Below, one piece after another: positions 58,286 through 64,000 of a stretch of 64,000 nt of DNA. A program made the translations under genes and the position numbers. The first letter of the stretch is position 1; the number at the start of each line of letters is the position of its first letter. Origin of the DNA: Struthidea cinerea (lineage: Eukaryota; Chordata; Aves; Passeriformes; Corcoracidae); contig VZTI01004543.1 of NCBI GenBank assembly GCA_013397865.1, forward strand, positions 1 through 64,000, written 5' to 3'. A model generated the notes under the pieces. The model was given only the letters and a program-made list of their open reading frames with translations, was not told the origin of the DNA and did no database searches.

Positions 58286-61093
58286 TTGAAGTTCTGTCTC
58301 CAGGGCCGACAGCTCCTTCCCAAGGAACCAGGCAGGAGAATGAGGATACAGAGCAGGCTTGGAATTTGCATTGCAGAGTTGTTCAGGTTGGGATTTTGTG
58401 TATGCTAAGTGAGATCTGACTGTACGACAAGGTGTAGCCTCTTCTCTGTCGAGCTCAGAGCCTACTCAGTGGGTAATTATGCTCAGAGATGATGTTTTCT
58501 CTGAGTATCTTTCCTTTTCTACAAGGGTGCACTTGTGTCTCAGGGTTTGCTGCTATTCTGTGTCATGTTTCCCCTGAATCCTTCCCTTTTATTTTCCTTC
58601 CTGTCAGCTTTGCTGGTATGGAGCCTTTTCCTTGCTGCCACAGCCCTGGCAGTCAGCATCCAGGAGGCCTTTGAAGATGGCACATGGTATTTATATGAAC
58701 AATTTGCTGAATCAAATGGGGAGTCTGCCAGTGCTGTCATGTTCCAATTGCACTGGTTTATCTATAATGGTGCCTGTCTTCCTCCAACAGGCTTCTGAAG
58801 TTGGATGCAGCAGCTTATTATCCCATTTATTTTGGAACAGGACAAATCTTTGTCCAGAGGCCCTTGTTTTTTAACCAGTGGCAGCCAAAGGACCCCGGTT
58901 CAAATGAGGCTCCTGAATTGTTGCATTTGCTGAGACAAATCCCACCCTTCCCCTGCAGACTGGGGAGAGCTTCTGGCTGTGTGCTGGGTCCAGGGCATAA
59001 ATGGGGATAGATAACAAGTAGTAATCTTGATAATCGTGGAGAATGTTGACATGTGGGATACATGTGGGCCAGGGAGAGTGTCTCTAAAATGGAATAGTTA
59101 CTGTGCAGCAGCTCCTTCTCTGAGTGCATTGGGCACATCAGCACTCTCTCTGTTATGGAGGTAAAAAGGATGGGGGTCATTCAGGTACAATGTCTCCTGT
59201 TTGCGTCCCTTGCTGGGGCTGGAGTCCTCCTCTGCTTCAGACATCCCCCCATCCCCATTATCTAATTTTTAATTATATAGTACAAAGGTTGGTCTCACTT
59301 AAGTATTTTGGGCCAGAGAATGAGATCTAGAATATGCCACTTAAAAGATGAAAATGCGGAAAGGATCAGAGATTGTACCTAAATCTGCTGCTGTTCAGTG
59401 TCTGACCAGATGTTACTGTCTCAATTGCCATTGGAGTTCTGTGTGTAACTGCCTGATGAGAGGCCTGTCTGAGCCCAGTACCGCATCGCCCTGTGCTCGG
59501 CAGGTAAGCGAAAACACGGGCAGGGCTGCAGATGAAGGAATCCTCAAGGATGTCTGAATCCTATGGGAAGAAATAGTCCTGGAAAATCAGATGGCCCCTC
59601 TCCTCTGGAGTCCGTGAGTAACCAAACCCTGATGTGGCTGAGTTGTGCTGCTGGAGGGATGGTGGGGTTCAAGGTGTGCTCGGGAACCTTTGCAGTAACA
59701 TTTGGTTTAGTGCCTTTATTTAAGGCACTTGCAGAACTTTCCCCCATTTTGTGCAGACAGGGAGGTGTTGGAGGCACCACAGTACATGTGGGCTCAGAGG
59801 GGCTTCACCCTCGGGAGAAAGGGGGTGATGCAGAGTGTGGTCTGTGCTTCGTGGGCGCCCTGGCTTCGCTTATACTGATGCTTCCATGTGCACTCTGAAA
59901 AGTACATTTAGAAGGTGTTTTTTAGCCCTGAGGTGAAATCTGTGTAAAAGATCTCACCTGTTTTTCATGAAATTTGGCATCAATCCCTTGTGCCAGTGTT
60001 GGGTTCCATAACAGAAGGGTTGCAGAGCAGAAACTGTGATGGGGTTGTAAGGGCACAAGTTGTGGTGGGTTTCCTTGCTCAGGTTTCAAACATCAGAGGA
60101 TGTTAATGCCACAACTCCCAAGTGCTGAAGTTCCATTTTTTTAGCCCTGTGTCATAGTCCAGCTGAGCTCTGGTTGATTTGGAAATGCCCATGCCTCAAG
60201 GAGCCCCCTGCAGAGCATGTTGCTCTGGTGCTGTCAGCTCTTGCTTTGGCCTTTGGATTTTTGCTGTTCAGAGCTCTTGGGACACTGATACTCTGCTTGG
60301 GGAAGGGGCGGAGGGGCTCAGCTTGAGAAGGGCAGAGTGATGGGTTTGGTGGCTCTCAGATGGCTTCCAGGAGAGCAGTTGCCACAAGGCAGGAATTAGA
60401 GGTCTCCAGGCTGGAAAGTGAAGCTGGTTGGGAATTGTGGCAGGCTGGAGGGAAGGAGACTGTAGTGGGTGTTGTCCAGTGTCACAGCCTGTGCCAGTGC
60501 TGTTGGTAGGAGCGGCCTGTGAGATTGAACCTGGCCAACCTGACTTGGAGTGTTTGTCCTGTCATGTGCTATGTGGAGGGACAGAGTCTGTCCTGCCTGT
60601 CACTGCCACTGTCCCTGTGCAACATGATCTTCTTTAGGTTGTGGCACTGGGAGAAGGAAAACTCCTGCAAACCCCTGCCCTGCTGTTGCGTCCTGGCTTT
60701 CCATGCATGTCTCTTTCACTCAGGTTTATTCTGAGATTCATTTCCAGAGAGGGTTTGAGGGAAAAACCCAACCCCTGGAACTTTGGCAGTGTGTGGAGAG
60801 GGGGCAACCCTGTGCCCGCCTTCTGGTCTGACACTGGTGTCTGGGTTCCCTCAGGAAGAGATGGGACATATTTTCTGTTAAAATAACTTCTAAAAAGCTC
60901 CTCTGGAGGGGTTTGAGTGGCCAAAGCTGGTGACACACTGGTGTAGGATGCAGGGCTCAGTGCCCCCGTGCTCTGGTTTGGAACTGCCACTGTTGCCTCT
61001 GGATTTAAGGTAAAATCTCCAACTGCTCCCTGGCTGCAGTTGAACCTTGCTGGGATGTTTGTCCTCTGGTGAGGAAGGGCCTCAAACACCACA
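58286..61093. other. PAK6-PLCB2 intergenic interval
   Basis: About 2.8 kb between the PAK6 polyA candidates and the first minisatellite. No exon, repeat family or RNA gene recognised. In particular, no ankyrin-repeat ORF is present. Confidence 0.7.
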
Positions 61094-61642
61094 GGGATAG
61101 AGACAAGTGGACAGACAAACACCCAGGGCCCTGGACACACAGAGAACAGAGCCACACCCACACACAAATGCACACAGCCACTGTGACAGACATGGACATG
61201 GACACACATGGACAAAAATATGAATGGCCAGGGAAGGATGGACAGACACATGGACGTGCACACCTGGATACAGAGACACAGACATGCAGACACGGACACA
61301 TAGAGATGCATGGATACGAAGACAGACATGAACACACAGTCGGGCATAGAGAAAACCACATGGACAGAACACAGCTGGATTGATGGACACAGACACAATC
61401 CCACACTGAGACATGGATGAAGACACACAGACACAAATGGACAGACACCCAGACAAACATGGACACACACAGACATACACATATATACCTGAACACATGA
61501 ACACAAATGGACAGAGGGACACACAGGGACATGGATCCACCTACACATGTACCTGGACATAGACATCTAGACACACTCACACCTGGGTACAGACTGTACT
61601 CCATACAGTGTCACAGACATGGGTAAATGCACAGACACACAG
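61094..61642. repeat. Degenerate GACACA-type minisatellite, array 1
   Basis: About 550 nt of imperfect tandem copies built on GACACA and TGGACACA words (plus strand C/A/G-rich, few T). It lacks a fixed unit length. The near absence of stop codons produces long ORFs on the opposite strand, which are not genes. Confidence 0.9.
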
Positions 61643-62412
61643 GCTAACTGCAGCTAAGTAACAAGTGAGCCAGTTGTTTAAGAAAAGCAATTTTTTTTTT
61701 TTTTTAAATAAATAGCTCAGAAATGTACAATCCATAATTCCAGTACTCTGGTGACACCACAGGGGAGATGTAGACTCTTGGGTGTTCAGACTAGGCTTGG
61801 AACATGCTGTCTCATACCTGCTTGAGCTGGGGTGTATTTGTTTTATAGCAGCATTTGTAATTGTTTATTAATGCAGCTTCAGGTGTAACTGTTATCTTGT
61901 AGCACACACAGCCTGGTGTGGTTTGCTGTGATTGAGCCCACTTTCCACTCCCATCCCCACCTGTTGGTACCTCTTTGTATAACTGTGTAAGGGGCTTCAT
62001 TTGGTTTGCTTATTGCTGTTTCATTGAACTGTGTGGAAGATGTTAGGAGGAGCTGGACTGATGCGAAGGGATGCATGTGAGGAATGATGAGAGAACTGAC
62101 TCTAAAAACTGGTCTGAATGCAAAGTAGATATTCCTGTAGCTGCTGCTGCAATGCCAACAGGGAGCTGGGCTGCAGGTACAGGCCCTTTCCCACTGCTGA
62201 AATACCTCAGAGCTCAGGCTGGGGAAGACAGAGCAGGGAGTACTCTGAAGGGTGAGCTCTCCAGACTACTTCCAGATATCCAGGATAATGTAATACATTC
62301 CTGAAGGATTTCAGGAGCTCCCCAGAATGGACAGGGATAGCAGTAGTTTGTGAAGCTGGTTGTTACTTCACCATATACCTTCTTGCAATGAACAGTAAGG
62401 AAGGGACTCATC
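61643..62412 (-). other. PLCB2: PLCB2 3' UTR and flank
   Basis: Minus-strand sequence after the stop codon. AATAAA on this strand (plus TTTATT at 61864-61869) lies about 550 nt after the stop and is the likely polyadenylation signal. A T-run on the plus strand at about 61691-61704 lies beyond it. Confidence 0.55.
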
Positions 62413-62676
62413 TCAGAATATGCTCTCTTCTATCTCTACATCCATGCCAGCTCCCAAGGGCTCAGTCATTGCCAGTGTAAGCCTGGACACCTCTGCCACT
62501 GGGATGCTTGCATCCAGTTGGTCTTGTTCTCCCTCAGGAATGCTCTGACCTGCTTCCGTCCCAGTCTGTGACTCTCCAGGAAAGCTGGCTTTGGTGCATT
62601 TCTTCACCATCTCCTGAACCTCCATGTTCAGAGCTCTCAAATTCTCCTCGTATTCCACCCGTACCTGCTGCTGGAG
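62413..62676 (-). CDS. PLCB2: PLCB2 terminal coding exon
   Basis: Starts after the minus-strand acceptor ccatttgcag with LQQQVRVEYEENLRAL, continues VQEMVKKCTKASFPGE, then an acidic, low-structure tail with AEVSRL, and ends EIEESIF-TGA. Confidence 0.8.
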   Translation of the reverse strand, partial: LQQQVRVEYEENLRALNMEVQEMVKKCTKASFPGESQTGTEAGQSIPEGEQDQLDASIPVAEVSRLTLAMTEPLGAGMDVEIEESIF

Positions 62677-62984
62677 CTGCAAATGGAGAATCAGGTCATT
62701 CCCACACACTGGAGCCAAGCAGAGAGACCAGGAGCTCTGGGATGAGCTGTTGGTGTTTCTGGGGTCTGTGTGGGCCCCTCATCCACTTTCTCACCCCCTG
62801 GGAGTGGGTGGGCTGAGGGTGGCAATAAAGATTGATTCTCTGGGGGTTTGGACTTGTTGTACCAAGGAACAGCCCTGACCCTAAATGTTGTCCTTACCTG
62901 GCTTTCTCTCTCCTTGATGGACTGGAGACTTGCTGCCTGCTTCTCCTCCAGTTTCTGCTGGAACCTGCCAGTCTTCTCTGTCAC
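62413..62984 (-). CDS. PLCB2: Phospholipase C beta (probably PLCB2), last two coding exons
   Basis: Partial gene entering from the right edge on the minus strand. Exons: 62898-62984 (29 codons, VTEKTGRFQQKLEEKQAASL, then QSIKERESQ; donor CAG|GTAAGG) and 62413-62676 (87 codons plus TGA at 62413-62415). Acceptors are ttttgaag and ccatttgcag. The charged heptad-like sequence continues across the junction (RESQ-LQQQVRVEYEENLRALNMEV), as in the C-terminal coiled coil of PLC-beta enzymes, which binds G-alpha-q and membranes. The catalytic X/Y domains lie outside the window. PLCB2 is chosen because of its tail-to-tail position next to PAK6, as in human; the sequence alone shows only the PLC-beta coiled-coil class. 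The protein ends EIEESIF, a potential class I PDZ ligand (S-x-phi). Confidence 0.8.
62898..62984 (-). CDS. PLCB2: PLCB2 penultimate coding exon (coiled coil)
   Basis: 29 codons, phase 0 on both sides. Basic/acidic coiled-coil sequence (GRFQQKLEEKQAASLQ). The acceptor tract (tgattctttttgaag) is short but adequate. The preceding exon is not seen; the upstream intron contains minisatellite array 2 and leaves the window. Confidence 0.78.
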
Positions 62985-63097
62985 CTTCAAAAAGAATCAA
63001 TTAACCCCCCTCAGGTTCTAGTTTTATAAGCCAGGGCTTTGGACAGTCCGAGCTCAGCCCAGCCTGGATTCAGGGACACCATGACAGCCTGGCAGGT

Positions 63098-64000
63098 GAG
63101 CACACATGGACATGTGGGGACATAGGGATATGGACACAGACATACAGGACACACACACAGACATACATGGATATGCAGATGTACAGAAGGACAGACACCT
63201 GGACGCACACAGGCACAGGGATACATGTACTCACACAAAGACACTCAGGCACAGGTATACATGGACACAGACCCAGACACGTGGACACAGACACACATGG
63301 ACACTGATGAAGATGGATACGGACACAAACACCCACGGACACACCCAGACACAAAGGGACACAGACACCTGTGGCCACATGCTCACACAAGGACACAGAG
63401 ATGGACATAGACATGCACACGAACACACACCCACAGACACAAACATGGAAATGCACACACCAGTCTGGATGGACACGCAGAGACAGACACACACACAACT
63501 GGATACAAACACAGAGAAACACAGATGCTCACACCTGGACACAAACACCCCTGGAGCCAGACACAGACACATGGACAGGGGCATAGACCTCACCACACAC
63601 ACCCCTGATATACAGACAAATGAATACAGAGAAACACGGACACAGGACATGGACACACATGGATACAGACACAAACCAGCACACATGGACACAGATATGG
63701 ACACAAGCAGACACATAGACACAGACCCAGGCAGACATGGACACGCACACACACGATGGCAGACACGTGGACAGACAAGGACACAAATGGACACACACAC
63801 TGCCACAGGGACAGACACAGAAATACACACAGACAAGGGACATGGACACAGACGCACGGACCCACACTGGCACATGGATGCACATGGACACACACATGAA
63901 CACAGGCAGACACATGGACAGATACAGATGTAGACAAATGGAGACACACAGGGACACAGGCATGGACAGACACAAACGCAGTCAGACAGACAGGCAGGAA
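63098..64000. repeat. Degenerate GACACA-type minisatellite, array 2, runs off the window
   Basis: At least 900 nt of imperfect GACACA/TGGACACA words, same composition and orientation as array 1. It lies in a PLCB2 intron. Its lack of stops creates ORFs over 200 codons on both strands (His/Thr/Asp-rich on plus, Cys/Val/Ser-rich on minus) that are artefacts of the repeat. Confidence 0.92.

Noticed and set aside
60634..61566. 310-codon minus-strand ORF
   Set aside because: Most of it is the antisense of minisatellite array 1; Cys/Val/Ser low-complexity translation.
63231..63947. Minus-strand Cys-rich ORF that looks like a secreted cysteine-rich protein
   Set aside because: Pure translation of the degenerate GACACA array; no domain pattern and no upstream signal outside the repeat.
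63098..64000. Possible CRISPR-like array
   Set aside because: No constant repeat with unique spacers; the units grade into each other, and the genome is vertebrate.

Overview
The window reads as nuclear chromosomal DNA of a bird. Evidence: several 3' ends of CR1 retrotransposons of avian type (consensus-like 'cccttccaac...attctatga' tails), an older CR1/L3-like reverse-transcriptase remnant, small GT-AG introns, and a conserved vertebrate gene order. I cannot name the species. One run of 116 N inside a poly-T tract (10125-10240) marks an assembly gap.

Layout. (1) 1-12350: the 3' part of BUB1B (BUBR1, spindle-checkpoint pseudokinase), plus strand. Eight coding exons between 642 and 11999 read in one continuous frame of 405 codons plus stop, followed by a short 3' UTR with AATAAA at 12331. 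(2) 12350-41097: about 29 kb without recognisable protein-coding exons. It holds CR1 fragments, one unexplained coding-like minus-strand ORF (20525-21229), a small CpG-rich exon-like segment (31178-31255) and a CpG-rich block near 36.9-37.2 kb that is the best candidate promoter/first exon for the next gene. (3) 41098-about 57.8 or 58.3 kb: PAK6 (group II p21-activated kinase), plus strand. Its complete coding sequence is eight exons, 662 codons, with an intact CRIB motif and kinase domain. The 3' UTR contains a perfect 20-bp inverted repeat at 57000-57043. (4) 61.9-64 kb: the last two coding exons of a phospholipase C beta gene, minus strand, most likely PLCB2. The gene runs off the right edge and points tail-to-tail at PAK6. 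A degenerate GACACA-type minisatellite lies on each side of these two exons (61094-61642 and 63098 to the window end).

The order BUB1B - PAK6 - PLCB2 and the orientations (+,+,-) match human 15q15 as I remember it. BUB1B acts at kinetochores, PAK6 in cytoskeletal and adhesion signalling downstream of Cdc42, and PLCB2 in G-protein/phosphoinositide signalling. They are neighbours by conserved synteny, not parts of one pathway.

No previously undescribed multi-gene system is evident. The items most worth a second look are the perfect hairpin in the PAK6 3' UTR, the twin minisatellites around the PLCB2 tail, the unexplained minus-strand ORF at 20.5-21.2 kb, a box C/D snoRNA-like candidate in a BUB1B intron, and a coding-like minus-strand tract in another BUB1B intron. 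Exon assignments rest on translation, splice-site grammar, frame continuity and remembered family sequences; no database search was possible.
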